Shown in pieces: positions 19,462-28,787 of a stretch of 59,639 nt of DNA (positions are counted from its first letter, which is position 1; each line of letters begins with the position of its first letter). The stretch is from the NCBI GenBank assembly GCA_016933045.1, contig JAFGBR010000045.1, positions 1 to 59,639 of the forward strand, in the 5' to 3' direction. The position numbers and the translations under genes were made by a program. Source of the stretch: Marinilabiliaceae bacterium (GTDB lineage: Bacteria; Bacteroidota; Bacteroidia; Bacteroidales; Marinilabiliaceae). The notes below the pieces were generated by a model. It worked only from the letters and a program-made list of their open reading frames with translations, was not told where the DNA came from and searched no databases.

Positions 19462-20583
19462 GTGAAAAATACAATAAACACTTTGAATAAAAGAGTGCTG
19501 ATTTTTTTAACCGGTGACTTATCAATAGATTATCGTGTTCATAAAACGGCAATAAGTCTTGCTAAATTTGGATTTCAGGTACAATGTATTTCGCGTTGGA
19601 AAAAAGGATATGGTTATTCTCAGCATATAGAATATAATTCTCAGTTAATAAAAACTGTATTTAAAAATGGGCCATTATTTTATGCAGAGTATAATATAAA
19701 GGTTTTTTTTTATTTGTTGTTTCATCGTTGTGATATAATTCTTTCGATAGATTTGGATACATTGGCCGGGTGTTGGGCTGGAAGTTTGTTTGGAAAACGA
19801 AAGTTAATTTTTGATAGTCATGAATATTTTCCGGAGGTTCCGGAATTACAACATCGAAAATGGGTGAAAAATATATGGTTAGCAATTGAGGGTTTTTTAG
19901 TTCCAAAAGTTGATAGAGCTTATACCGTTTGTCAGTCGATAGCTGATTTGTATAATAATAAGTATAGAAAGGAATTTGGAGTTGTTAGGAATTTACCATT
20001 GGCAAATAGACTTGTTGAGGATGAAAAAGTTTTGAATGATAAACGTTTTAAAATTTTATACCAGGGAGCTGTTAACTTAGGCAGGGGTATATTTGAAACA
20101 CTTGAAGCAATAAAAAATATTGATAACGTAGTTTTTGTAATTATTGGAGATGGAGATGAAATGCAACAGGTTAAAGATTTTGTTGCATCGAATAAATTGG
20201 ATGATAGGGTTAATATTATAGGAAAAATACCGTTTTCTAAACTAAGTGGTTATACTCAATCGGCAGATATAGGTATGTGTTTGCTTGAAAACATAGGATT
20301 AAATTATTACTATTCATTGCCAAACCGTATTTTTGATTTTGCATTGGCGGGTATTCCTGTTGTAGCCAGTAATTTTCCTGAAATAGCGAAGATTGTAGGT
20401 ATTGAAAAAACCGGGGTTTTAGTAAATGACTTAAAACCATCAACTATTGCAGGTGCAATAGAAATGTTAATGAATGATAATGAATTGTATTTACAATTAT
20501 CGGAAAATGCTAATAGAGCATCGTTGAAGTTAACATGGGAAAATGAAGAATCAGTTCTTTACTCGGTATTTTCAAATATTTAG
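19462..20583 (+). CDS. GT4-type glycosyltransferase
   Basis: 373-residue cytosolic or membrane-associated glycosyltransferase of GT-B fold. The N-terminal Rossmann part has LTGDLSIDYRVHKTAISLAK and DSHEYFPEVPEL. The C-terminal donor-binding part has ILYQGAVNLGRGIFETLEAI, VIIGDGDEMQQV and IGKIPFSKLSGYTQSADIG. The usual EX7E-like region is replaced by SLPNRIFDFALAGIPVVAS. The start is GTG at 19462; no ATG is nearby, and the frame gives a normal N-terminus. It is a single plus-strand gene converging with ftsE (4-bp gap), with no polysaccharide genes nearby. Donor and acceptor are unknown. Confidence 0.85.
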   Translation: MKNTINTLNKRVLIFLTGDLSIDYRVHKTAISLAKFGFQVQCISRWKKGYGYSQHIEYNSQLIKTVFKNGPLFYAEYNIKVFFYLLFHRCDIILSIDLDTLAGCWAGSLFGKRKLIFDSHEYFPEVPELQHRKWVKNIWLAIEGFLVPKVDRAYTVCQSIADLYNNKYRKEFGVVRNLPLANRLVEDEKVLNDKRFKILYQGAVNLGRGIFETLEAIKNIDNVVFVIIGDGDEMQQVKDFVASNKLDDRVNIIGKIPFSKLSGYTQSADIGMCLLENIGLNYYYSLPNRIFDFALAGIPVVASNFPEIAKIVGIEKTGVLVNDLKPSTIAGAIEMLMNDNELYLQLSENANRASLKLTWENEESVLYSVFSNI

Positions 20584-20587
20584 GTTT

Positions 20588-21319
20588 TTAAATTAAAACA
20601 TCAAAATCAATTTCTTCTTGTTTTGTCTCATTTAGCCTGGTATCTTCACACTTAAAAGTACGAGCGGGGAATTTTTTTATTAAATTATGGTTGTGTGTGG
20701 CCATGATAACAGTTTTACCATCTTCGCAAATTTTATGAAGTAGTTTTAAAAGGTCATCAGATGTTTCCGGATCAATGTTTCCGGTAGGTTCATCGGCCAG
20801 TACTAAATCGGGTTCATTAAGCAGGGCACGTGCAATAGCAATTCGTTGTTGTTCACCACCCGAAAGTTGGTGTGGCATTTTATAGCCTTTATGTACCATA
20901 TCAACTTTAGTAAGCACATCGCGAATTCGTTTGTCCATATCTTTTTTATTACGCCAACCTGTTGAGTGAAGAACAAAATAAAGGTTATCGTATACCGATC
21001 TGTCAATTAATAATTGAAAATCCTGAAAAATAATTCCTGTTTTTCGACGTAAAAATGGGATATCTTTTCTTTTAATTTTGGTTAAATCATATCCTGAAGC
21101 AAAACCTTCACCTTCAGTGAGTTTTAACTCGGCATATAAAGTTTTTAATAAGCTTGATTTTCCACTGCCAACCCTGCCAATAATGTAAATGAATTCACCT
21201 TTAGATATAGCAAAGTTAACATCTTTTAAAACAATATTTTCTTCTTGTCTAATTAATGCGCCAGATAGTTCAACGATATGATTATTTGGGTTTATGGTTG
21301 GTATCTCTTCTTTTTTCAT
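20588..21319 (-). CDS. ftsE: Cell-division ATP-binding protein FtsE
   Basis: 243-residue ABC ATPase. Walker A is [12 protein letters not shown] near residue 48. The Q-loop is in [11 protein letters not shown], the signature is [16 protein letters not shown], Walker B is [12 protein letters not shown], and the switch histidine is in MATHNHN. The FtsE-like tail region is short. With FtsX (not in the window) it couples division to peptidoglycan hydrolases. FtsE relatives and LolD-type ATPases are similar; the [15 protein letters not shown] region and the single-gene context fit FtsE as annotated across Bacteroidota. Confidence 0.85.
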   Translation of the reverse strand: MKKEEIPTINPNNHIVELSGALIRQEENIVLKDVNFAISKGEFIYIIGRVGSGKSSLLKTLYAELKLTEGEGFASGYDLTKIKRKDIPFLRRKTGIIFQDFQLLIDRSVYDNLYFVLHSTGWRNKKDMDKRIRDVLTKVDMVHKGYKMPHQLSGGEQQRIAIARALLNEPDLVLADEPTGNIDPETSDDLLKLLHKICEDGKTVIMATHNHNLIKKFPARTFKCEDTRLNETKQEEIDFDVLI

Positions 21320-21637
21320 TTGATAATTATTAAAAAAATGGTATTGGATGTAACTTGTTTGGTTACAATGCTAGCAGGATTAATTATGCCAACATCTATA
21401 AATGATCCATTTGTGAAATTCGTATATTGTTGATACTTGTTTTTCAATTTGTTAATTGTGAACGGGGAGTAAAACAACTTTTATTTATAATCTTTTTATA
21501 GCTTAATACTCATGTATGGCAAATATCAATAAATTTGATTAACAGACAAAGAAATGAGTGTTTATATTTTTTTAGTTTTTTATGCTCATAACACTTTTCT
21601 ATATTTGACATCACTTTAAAAATAGATTATTAAATAG
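21320..21637. promoter_or_regulatory. Divergent ftsE-murB intergenic region
   Basis: 318 bp without a gene. An inverted repeat TGTAAC-N7-GTTACA lies at 21349-21367, close to the ftsE start, and could be an operator. TATATTTG at 21600-21607 on the plus strand is an exact TAnnTTTG element 30 bases before the murB ATG and is the likely murB promoter. Nothing else was recognised. Confidence 0.45.
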
Positions 21638-22654
21638 ATGAATAGTATATTTCATAATAAGCAGTTAACACTATTAAATACATTTGGTTTAGAGTCGGTT
21701 GCCAAAGAATTTTTTGAGTTTGATACAGAAGATGATTTGATAGATTTGATTAAGTCGAATGCTTTAAACAATAAGAAGATACTTATTTTGGGGGGAGGAA
21801 GTAACCTGTTGTTGTCAGAAAAGATTAAAGCAATGGTTTTGCATTCGAAAATTAAAGGTATTACAGTTATTAATAATGATTCGGATACTATAACTATAGA
21901 AGCTGGTAGTGGAATTGTTTGGGATGATTTTGTTCAGTATTGTGTTAATAATAATTACTATGGTATTGAAAATTTATCGCTTATTCCTGGCACAATAGGA
22001 GCATCGCCTGTACAAAATATTGGCGCCTATGGGGTTGAGGCCGGAGATTTAATTGTTGGAGTAACAGGTATTGATTTGTTGAATGGAGAGAAAAGATATT
22101 TTACATCAGAAGAGTGTTGTTTTGGTTACAGATCAAGTATATTTAAAACAACATATAAAAATAGTTTTTTAATTACTAAAGTTCAGTTTAGGTTAAGAAA
22201 ACGTGGGATTTTGACTTTAGGATATGGAGATGTAAAAGCTGAAGCTGAATCAATGTATGGTGGGGTAACAATTGAGAATGTTCGAAAAGCTATAGTGTCA
22301 ATTCGTGAGAAAAAATTACCAAATCCAGATGAGTTTGGTAATGCAGGAAGTTTTTTTAAGAATCCGGTTGTTACAAATGAATTAGCGCAAAAACTGAAAA
22401 TATTATATCCCGAATTACCAATTTATCAGCTCGAAAATGGAAATGTGAAACTGGCTGCAGGATGGATGATTGAGGCTACGGGGTGGAAAGGCAAAACAGT
22501 AGGTTCAGTTGGGGTACATGAAAAACAGGCTCTTGTTATTATTAATAAAGGAGGAGCCATGCTTAATGATGTATTAAAACTGGCAGATATGGTAACACAA
22601 TCGGTTATTGATAAGTTTGGTGTTGAACTTGAGATGGAGGTTAATGTGTTTTAA
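21638..22654 (+). CDS. murB: UDP-N-acetylenolpyruvoylglucosamine reductase
   Basis: 338-residue FAD enzyme that reduces UDP-GlcNAc-enolpyruvate to UDP-MurNAc in peptidoglycan synthesis. FAD-binding motifs are ILILGGGSNLLLSE and LSLIPGTIGASPVQNIGAYG. The YRSSIFK motif and the C-terminal PNPDEFGNAGSFFKNP (with the catalytic serine) are present. This is the type I form with an extended C-terminal domain, and length is normal. A single plus-strand gene, convergent with mltG (8-bp gap). Confidence 0.97.
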   Translation: MNSIFHNKQLTLLNTFGLESVAKEFFEFDTEDDLIDLIKSNALNNKKILILGGGSNLLLSEKIKAMVLHSKIKGITVINNDSDTITIEAGSGIVWDDFVQYCVNNNYYGIENLSLIPGTIGASPVQNIGAYGVEAGDLIVGVTGIDLLNGEKRYFTSEECCFGYRSSIFKTTYKNSFLITKVQFRLRKRGILTLGYGDVKAEAESMYGGVTIENVRKAIVSIREKKLPNPDEFGNAGSFFKNPVVTNELAQKLKILYPELPIYQLENGNVKLAAGWMIEATGWKGKTVGSVGVHEKQALVIINKGGAMLNDVLKLADMVTQSVIDKFGVELEMEVNVF

Positions 22655-22662
22655 TTTAAGGC

Positions 22663-23724
22663 TTATCTCCATATTCGTCTTTTATTTAATTCTTTTTGGT
22701 ATTTTGCTGCGTTTTGATTGTGCTGTTGTAATGTGCGGGCAAAATTATGGTATCCCGAAAAATCCTCCTTAGCGCACATGAATAAATAATTATGCTTTAC
22801 AGGGTTTAGTACTGCTTCAATACCTTGTATCGATGGTATTCTGATTGGTCCGGGAGGTAGTCCAGCATATTTATATGTATTATAAGGTGAGTCAATAGAT
22901 TTATCTTTATTAATAACCCTGTTTACATTAAAATTACCCAAAGCAAATTTTATTGTTGGATCGGCCTGTAAACGTATTCCTTTTTTTAATCGGTTTAAAT
23001 ACAAACCAGCTACCATTGGTTTTTCATCAGTTTTAATGGTTTCTTCATCAACAATTGAAGCAAGAATACTAACCTCAATGGGCGATAAATTAATATTCTC
23101 AGCCATATTTTTTCGTTTGTTATTCCAAAATTTCTGATATTCGTTAAACATTCGTTTAATGAATCCATCGGTGGTTGTATTCCAGTAAAACTGGTATGAA
23201 TTTGGAATGAAAATGGTTAAAGCTGTTTCGCTGTTAATGTTAAATTGTTTTAAATAGTTATTGTCGGACAATAAACTCACAAGTTGGGCTGAATCAATAT
23301 CGATTTTTTTTGAAATAATGCCGGCTAAATCATTTTTTGTTCTGATATTATTAAATGTGACCATAACCGGAGATTGTAAACCTGCTCGGAGCATGTTAAT
23401 GAGTTTGTTATTACTCATTCCGTTATGTAGTTTATATCGACCTCCTTTGATGCTTTTTTCGTATTCTTTTAAACTGGCTACCCATTTAAAAGAGTTATAG
23501 TTTATGAGTATTTTTTCACGTTTTAATAAGTCGAAAACTTCGTCGAAAGTTGCTTCATTAGGTATGAAAATAATTGTTTCATTACCCGATTGAATATTTT
23601 TACCATAAATCCAGTTAAAATATTTATGTCCTGTAAAAAGAGATATAATGGCTATAATACCAATAGAAATAAAAAAAATAAGAAACCGATTTGGTAGTTT
23701 TCTTTTAGCCGTTCTTGATTTCAT
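22663..23724 (-). CDS. mltG: Endolytic murein transglycosylase MltG (YceG-like)
   Basis: 353 residues. A cytoplasmic basic start is followed by one membrane helix (about 14-33), then a periplasmic LysM-like part (about 45-110) and the YceG catalytic domain. The catalytic glutamate lies in ILASIVDEETIK. LQADPTIKFALG and SPYNTYKYAGLPPGPI are the family signatures. The enzyme cuts nascent glycan strands and probably terminates their elongation. It begins 4 bp after uvrB and is likely cotranscribed. Confidence 0.95.
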   Translation of the reverse strand: MKSRTAKRKLPNRFLIFFISIGIIAIISLFTGHKYFNWIYGKNIQSGNETIIFIPNEATFDEVFDLLKREKILINYNSFKWVASLKEYEKSIKGGRYKLHNGMSNNKLINMLRAGLQSPVMVTFNNIRTKNDLAGIISKKIDIDSAQLVSLLSDNNYLKQFNINSETALTIFIPNSYQFYWNTTTDGFIKRMFNEYQKFWNNKRKNMAENINLSPIEVSILASIVDEETIKTDEKPMVAGLYLNRLKKGIRLQADPTIKFALGNFNVNRVINKDKSIDSPYNTYKYAGLPPGPIRIPSIQGIEAVLNPVKHNYLFMCAKEDFSGYHNFARTLQQHNQNAAKYQKELNKRRIWR

Positions 23725-23728
23725 TGTT

Positions 23729-25735
23729 CTATTTGTTTTTTAAAAGAGACTGTAATTTGTACAATTCATCGCGATATTGTGCAGCAGCAATAAAATCTAA
23801 TTCTTTAGCTGCATCCTGCATTGCCTTTTTGGTTTTTTCAATGGCCTTTTCCAATCCATGTTTCGACATATATTCAACAACAGGATCGGCAGCAATATCG
23901 GCATTTTCAGTTCCTGAATAACCTTTTGGACGGTTGCTGTCTTTGCCGGCTAACGCACTTGTTTGAGATTTAATGATTTGTTTAGGAGTAATATTATTAT
24001 CCTGATTGTATTTGAGTTGTTTTGCTCTACGGTGGTTTGTGGCTTCAATAGTGGCCTCCATCGATTTTGTAATTTTATCGGCATACATAATAACTTTGCC
24101 GTTAATGTTACGAGCAGCACGGCCTGACGTTTGGGTTAATGACCGTTCAGATCTTAGAAAACCTTCTTTGTCAGCATCTAGAATTGCAACAAGTGATACC
24201 TCTGGTAAATCAAGACCTTCGCGTAGTAAATTAACGCCAATAAGAACATCGAAAGTTCCTTTTCTTAGGTTTTCAAGTATTTGAACACGATCTAAAGTAT
24301 CAACATCAGAATGGATATATTCACATTTTATAGATATGTTTTGAAGATACTTACTTAATTCTTCAGCCATTCGTTTGGTTAGTGTGGTTACCAAAACTCG
24401 TTCTTTTACTTCGATTCGTAATCGTATCTCTTCAAGTAAATTGTCAATTTGGTTTAGGCTTGGTCTAACTTCAATGATTGGGTCTAATAATCCGGTGGGG
24501 CGTATAACTTGCTCAATAACAACACCTTCTGATTTGTTTAGTTCATAATCGGCCGGAGTAGCACTTACAAAAATAATTTGAGGTGAAACAATCTCAAACT
24601 CTTCGAATTTCAGGGGTCTGTTATCTAAAGCAGCCGGCAGCCGAAAGCCATAATCAACCAAGGTTTCTTTTCGTGATCTGTCGCCCCCGTACATTGCCCG
24701 TATTTGAGGAATTGTAACATGGCTTTCATCAATAACCATCAGAAAGTCTTTTGGAAAATAGTCGATTAAGCAGAAAGGACGCGTACCTTCTTTTCTTCCA
24801 TCAAAGTAACGCGAATAATTTTCAATACCCGGACAATAACCTAACTCCCGAATCATTTCTAAATCGTAGGTTACCCTATCTTCAAGTCGCTTAGCCTCTA
24901 TGTGTTTACCAGTGGATTTAAGAAAATCTTTCTGAATCATCATATCATCCTGAATCATCCGAATGGCATCCTGTATTCTGTCTTTTGATGTAATAAAAAT
25001 ATTAGCAGGGTATATTTGAGCAAAATCAAGTTCTTCTATTTTTTCAGATGTAAGAGGGTCAAACGATTCGATAGTTTCAATTTCGTCACCCCAAAAAATG
25101 AATCGATAAGCGTGATCGGCATAGGCCAAAAAAACTTCTATTGTATCACCTTTAACCCTAAAATTTCCTCGGTTAAATTCAATTTCGTTACGAGAATACA
25201 ATCCATCAACGAGTTTACGAAGGAACTGGTTGCGCGATATCAACTGACCTTTATTAAGTTTCACAACTCCCGAGTTAAAATCATCGGGATTTCCAATTCC
25301 ATATAAACAAGAAACTGACGATACAACAATGACATCTCTTCGTCCCGACAGAAGTGCTGATGTAGCACTTAAACGTAACTTTTCAATTTCGTCGTTTATT
25401 GATAAGTCTTTTTCTATGTATGTATCGGTAACTGGCAGGTATGCTTCGGGTTGATAATAATCATAATATGACACAAAATATTCAACTGCGTTTTCAGGGA
25501 AGAAATTTTTAAATTCGCTATATAATTGAGCTGCCAGTGTTTTATTGTGACTTAAAACTAATGTTGGTTTTTTTACTTCCTGAATTACATTTGCAACAGT
25601 AAATGTTTTTCCTGAACCAGTAACCCCAAGCAATGTGTGATATGGAATATTATTTATAATTCCTTCTGATAATTGTTTTATTGCTTCAGGCTGGTCGCCA
25701 GTTGGGATGAAATCTGAAATAATCTGAAAATCCAT
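23729..25735 (-). CDS. uvrB: UvrABC system protein B
   Basis: 668-residue nucleotide excision repair helicase-like damage-verification subunit. The Walker A region is LLGVTGSGKTFTVANVI. The beta-hairpin region is YYDYYQPEAYLPVTDTYIEK. Helicase motifs include LMVIDESHVTIPQ, VSATPADYEL and TSGRAARNINGKVIMYAD. A C-terminal UVR domain (about 630-665) binds UvrC. Length is normal. A terminator hairpin sits only about 17-43 bases upstream of its ATG, which leaves no room for a promoter between them. Confidence 0.97.
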   Translation of the reverse strand: MDFQIISDFIPTGDQPEAIKQLSEGIINNIPYHTLLGVTGSGKTFTVANVIQEVKKPTLVLSHNKTLAAQLYSEFKNFFPENAVEYFVSYYDYYQPEAYLPVTDTYIEKDLSINDEIEKLRLSATSALLSGRRDVIVVSSVSCLYGIGNPDDFNSGVVKLNKGQLISRNQFLRKLVDGLYSRNEIEFNRGNFRVKGDTIEVFLAYADHAYRFIFWGDEIETIESFDPLTSEKIEELDFAQIYPANIFITSKDRIQDAIRMIQDDMMIQKDFLKSTGKHIEAKRLEDRVTYDLEMIRELGYCPGIENYSRYFDGRKEGTRPFCLIDYFPKDFLMVIDESHVTIPQIRAMYGGDRSRKETLVDYGFRLPAALDNRPLKFEEFEIVSPQIIFVSATPADYELNKSEGVVIEQVIRPTGLLDPIIEVRPSLNQIDNLLEEIRLRIEVKERVLVTTLTKRMAEELSKYLQNISIKCEYIHSDVDTLDRVQILENLRKGTFDVLIGVNLLREGLDLPEVSLVAILDADKEGFLRSERSLTQTSGRAARNINGKVIMYADKITKSMEATIEATNHRRAKQLKYNQDNNITPKQIIKSQTSALAGKDSNRPKGYSGTENADIAADPVVEYMSKHGLEKAIEKTKKAMQDAAKELDFIAAAQYRDELYKLQSLLKNK

Positions 25736-25751
25736 ATTGAAATTTTTTCAG

Positions 25752-25779
25752 GAAAAAAAAACTCCCGAGATGGGAGTTT
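25752..25779 (-). terminator. Terminator hairpin between DUF6089-like gene and uvrB
   Basis: Stem AAACTCCC/GGGAGTTT with a five-base loop (GAGAT), followed on the minus strand by a run of T residues. It lies 5 bases beyond the stop of the upstream barrel gene and very close to the uvrB start, so it may also attenuate uvrB. Confidence 0.85.
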
Positions 25780-25783
25780 AATG

Positions 25784-26584
25784 TTATCGTTTCTTAGGTT
25801 TATATTTTTTTCGTTTTTTAGGTATATATAAGTTATATCTGCGAGTTTTTAAGTAAGCTTTTCTGTTGTATTTAGGTTCGTTTTTCCAGCGACTGTCTTT
25901 TATAGTAAATGATGCACCTACCATAAGTGTGTAGTAGAAATCCTGTGCATCGGAATATACGCGACCTCCTGATTCATTAATCCAATATTCATGCACATCT
26001 AAATAATCAGAAAAAGGTTTGTTTGCTAAAGCTTCAATTTTAAATTTAATTGAAGGAGTAAACCAATAACTTAAGCCACCTCCCAAAGTTATGTTAGGTG
26101 TAATGCCACTTTCTTTTCTTAGTAAGTATTCAGGTCTGCCTATTGCATAATCTTCTTCTGAGTTAAAATAGTTAATTCCAACTAAGCCTGTAATATAAGG
26201 ATTGAAAGATCGTTGTCTAAAATAACCAAGTGTTAAGTCTAATGGAAAAAAGGTTGCTCCAACACCAAAATCACCATAAATATTTTTAAATTTTGCAAAT
26301 TCTTCATTGCCGCTTAATTGAATACCTTTCATACGGCCGGCATTTATTTGCGAACGAACACTTAAATAAGGTGTAAATTCTCGTTCAAAAGCTACTCCTA
26401 ATGAATAACTGGTTCTGGATTTATCAACTAAATCGCCATAAAAAGCATTTAAGCCAATCATTGGAGAAATATGAAATCCTTCCCAAATATCAAATTTCTT
26501 ACGTTTTCGTCTTTGTGAAAAGCTCGATATCGTAATAACGAATACTAAAAATATAAGGAGTAAAGATCGTTTGCCTATGTACAT
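25784..26584 (-). CDS. Outer-membrane beta-barrel protein, DUF6089-like
   Basis: 266 residues. A signal peptide at about 1-23 ends SFSQ. The body has barrel-type alternating strands: FHISPMIGLNAFYGDLVDKS, FGVGATFFPLDLTLGY, ITLGGGLSYWFTPSIKFK and FYYTLMVGASFTIKD. A strongly basic tail (about 245-266) follows, ending KKRKKYKPKKR. The tail is odd for a barrel and may bind surface polyanions or extend into the periplasm. The resemblance to DUF6089 is by recollection, not by search. Function unknown. Confidence 0.7.
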   Translation of the reverse strand: MYIGKRSLLLIFLVFVITISSFSQRRKRKKFDIWEGFHISPMIGLNAFYGDLVDKSRTSYSLGVAFEREFTPYLSVRSQINAGRMKGIQLSGNEEFAKFKNIYGDFGVGATFFPLDLTLGYFRQRSFNPYITGLVGINYFNSEEDYAIGRPEYLLRKESGITPNITLGGGLSYWFTPSIKFKIEALANKPFSDYLDVHEYWINESGGRVYSDAQDFYYTLMVGASFTIKDSRWKNEPKYNRKAYLKTRRYNLYIPKKRKKYKPKKR

Positions 26585-26785
26585 TTATTATAAATTAGGT
26601 CAAATATTAACATTATACTACAATACTGACTAAATGTTTAAAAATATTAAATCATTTTAATGCAAATATTGCAAAAGAAATGATATCATGAAAATTTTTT
26701 TGTTATCAAAATAGCAACGAATGCTATATTTTTCATTATTTTAATCATAAATATATAAAAAAGCTCCATAAAAGAAGCAGAATTA

Positions 26786-28693
26786 TCAACTAAAAAATCT
26801 TCTTATGTTTTTAATATTTGTTGAGTTTGAAATATTTTTAGCTTCGGGTGTATATGCAAACTCAATCATTTTTTTATGATATGTTTCAATTTTTCCCCTA
26901 ACAATTTTCATTGTGCTGTTAACTAGTTTGTTTTCTTCGGTAAATGCTTCGTCAAGTATTATATAAACAGAAGGCAACCATCGGTGAGGGAATAAGTTAT
27001 GATGTTTTCCTCCTTTTTTGTATTGAGCCAGATCGTGCTGAAAGTGATGAATCAACTTGTTTATATCATTGTCATTTGTAATATCAAGGTTGTGTTGATT
27101 TATATAACTTTTGCAGAATTCTTTATTTAGAACCAATAATGCAATTGTGTAAGGGTTTTGGTTGTTATGCAGCATAATTTGGTCTAACCAGGGTAAGTGG
27201 TCAATTAATCCTTCTTCAATACCTTCGGGACTGTATTTTTCGCCGTCAGAGCTTATAAGCAGGCTTTTGAAACGTCCTAAAACATTTAGGTAATTGTTTT
27301 TTTGCAAATATCCCATGTCACCGGTATAGAGCCATCCCTCTTTTAAAACCTCACGGCTTGCTTCTTCGTTTTTCCAGTAACCAGCCATAACGTTTTCGCC
27401 TTTAATAACAATTTCGCCTTGTTTACCAATAGGAAGTGCATTACCATTTTCATCGCAAATTTTAATATCAAGGTTGTTAACGACTTTACCTGATGTTCCA
27501 ATAATGTGAAATGTAGGTGTGTTTGCCGAAATAATAGGAGCGGCTTCTGTGAGTCCATAACCTTGGTACATTGGAACGCCAAGTGCAAAAAAGAAACGCT
27601 GAAGATCGCTATCGAGCAATGCTCCGCCTCCGATGAAGAATTTGAGGTTACCACCGAATTTCTCTTTGATTTTTTGGTAAATTATTTTATCGAATAAAAG
27701 ATGCAAAGGTTTTGCTAAAAGTCTTAGTCCTTTTGCTTTATTAGCTCCATTTCCGATGTAAAAGTTTGATGTTTTGAGGCCGAGATTGAACAGGTGCCAG
27801 GTAAATGATCCTTTAGATATTATACCTTTTTCAATGTTTTTCCTGAAATTTTTGGCAATTGCAGGAACGCTCATAAGAACATGGGGTTTGATTTCCAACA
27901 TGTTGTTAGAGAAGTTTTTAAGTGTTTCGAGTTGGTTACCTCCGACCTGAACTGATGCGATAGAAGCACCCTTGTGCATAAAACTATATAATGAAGCAGT
28001 GTGTGCGAAAGCATGATCCCATGGTAATACAGCTAGTGTAATGTAGTGCTGGGGTATTTCGATATAGCTAAATGCCTGCTCAATGTTTGCAGTGTAATTA
28101 CGATGAGTTAACATTATTCCTTTGGGGTCGGCAGTAGTACCCGAAGTATAGGAGATTGTAGCAACTTGGTTGCAGTTAATGTTTTGTCTTCTTTTTTTGA
28201 GTTCATTTATTTGAACATCGGAAGCCTTTTTCCCTAATTCGTCAATATCTTTTTTATATATCTCATTTGATTTTAAATCGGTTAATAAATCTAATACAAT
28301 AATTTTTTCAATGTTTGGTATTTGATTTGCTATTTTTCTAACTTTTATGAGTTGTTGTTTTGATGTAATAATAAATTTAGAATCGCTGTGGTTAATTCGA
28401 AAAATAAGATCAATATCAGCATCGAGTTTAGTAGATAAAGGAACGCTAATAGCACCATTAATAAGTATTGCCAATTCAGATATTAACCAATCGTTTCGAC
28501 CTTCGGAAAGCAGGCTTACTTTGTCATTTGGTTTAATACCAAGTTGTAATAATCCTAATGCAAATGTATTAACCAGTTCGTGAGCTTTTTTATAAGTTGT
28601 TGATTCAAATTGTTTGTCTTTTTTTTCCCATAAAAAAGTGTTATTAGGAAAGTTAAAGACACTATCTTCAAATAAATCTATAAGGTTTTTCAT
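26786..28693 (-). CDS. AMP-dependent long-chain fatty acid-CoA ligase
   Basis: 635-residue adenylate-forming enzyme activating fatty acids as acyl-AMP, then acyl-CoA. The P-loop motif is ATISYTSGTTADPKGIMLTH. YQGYGLTEAAPIIS and GWLYTGDMGYLQ are the A5 and A7 motifs. LGRFKSLLISSDGEKYSPEGIE is the A8 hinge region. The C-terminal catalytic-lysine region is near VNSTMKIVRGKI. Substrate length cannot be read from sequence alone. It is monocistronic: the galM terminator is upstream and 201 bp of AT-rich sequence lies downstream of the stop, before the next leftward gene. Confidence 0.93.
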   Translation of the reverse strand: MKNLIDLFEDSVFNFPNNTFLWEKKDKQFESTTYKKAHELVNTFALGLLQLGIKPNDKVSLLSEGRNDWLISELAILINGAISVPLSTKLDADIDLIFRINHSDSKFIITSKQQLIKVRKIANQIPNIEKIIVLDLLTDLKSNEIYKKDIDELGKKASDVQINELKKRRQNINCNQVATISYTSGTTADPKGIMLTHRNYTANIEQAFSYIEIPQHYITLAVLPWDHAFAHTASLYSFMHKGASIASVQVGGNQLETLKNFSNNMLEIKPHVLMSVPAIAKNFRKNIEKGIISKGSFTWHLFNLGLKTSNFYIGNGANKAKGLRLLAKPLHLLFDKIIYQKIKEKFGGNLKFFIGGGALLDSDLQRFFFALGVPMYQGYGLTEAAPIISANTPTFHIIGTSGKVVNNLDIKICDENGNALPIGKQGEIVIKGENVMAGYWKNEEASREVLKEGWLYTGDMGYLQKNNYLNVLGRFKSLLISSDGEKYSPEGIEEGLIDHLPWLDQIMLHNNQNPYTIALLVLNKEFCKSYINQHNLDITNDNDINKLIHHFQHDLAQYKKGGKHHNLFPHRWLPSVYIILDEAFTEENKLVNSTMKIVRGKIETYHKKMIEFAYTPEAKNISNSTNIKNIRRFFS

Positions 28694-28709
28694 TAAAAAA
28701 TGATTGGTT

Positions 28710-28752
28710 AAAAAAATTAAGAGTCTATATAAGTAAAAACTATAATAGACTC
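28710..28752 (-). terminator. Terminator of galM
   Basis: Inverted repeat GAGTCTAT (28721-28728)/ATAGACTC (28745-28752) with a 16-base loop. On the minus strand it is followed by TTAATTTTTTT. It lies 36 bases beyond the galM stop. Confidence 0.6.
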
Positions 28753-28787
28753 AAATAAAAATAATATTAAAAAGTAAGAGATGACTA

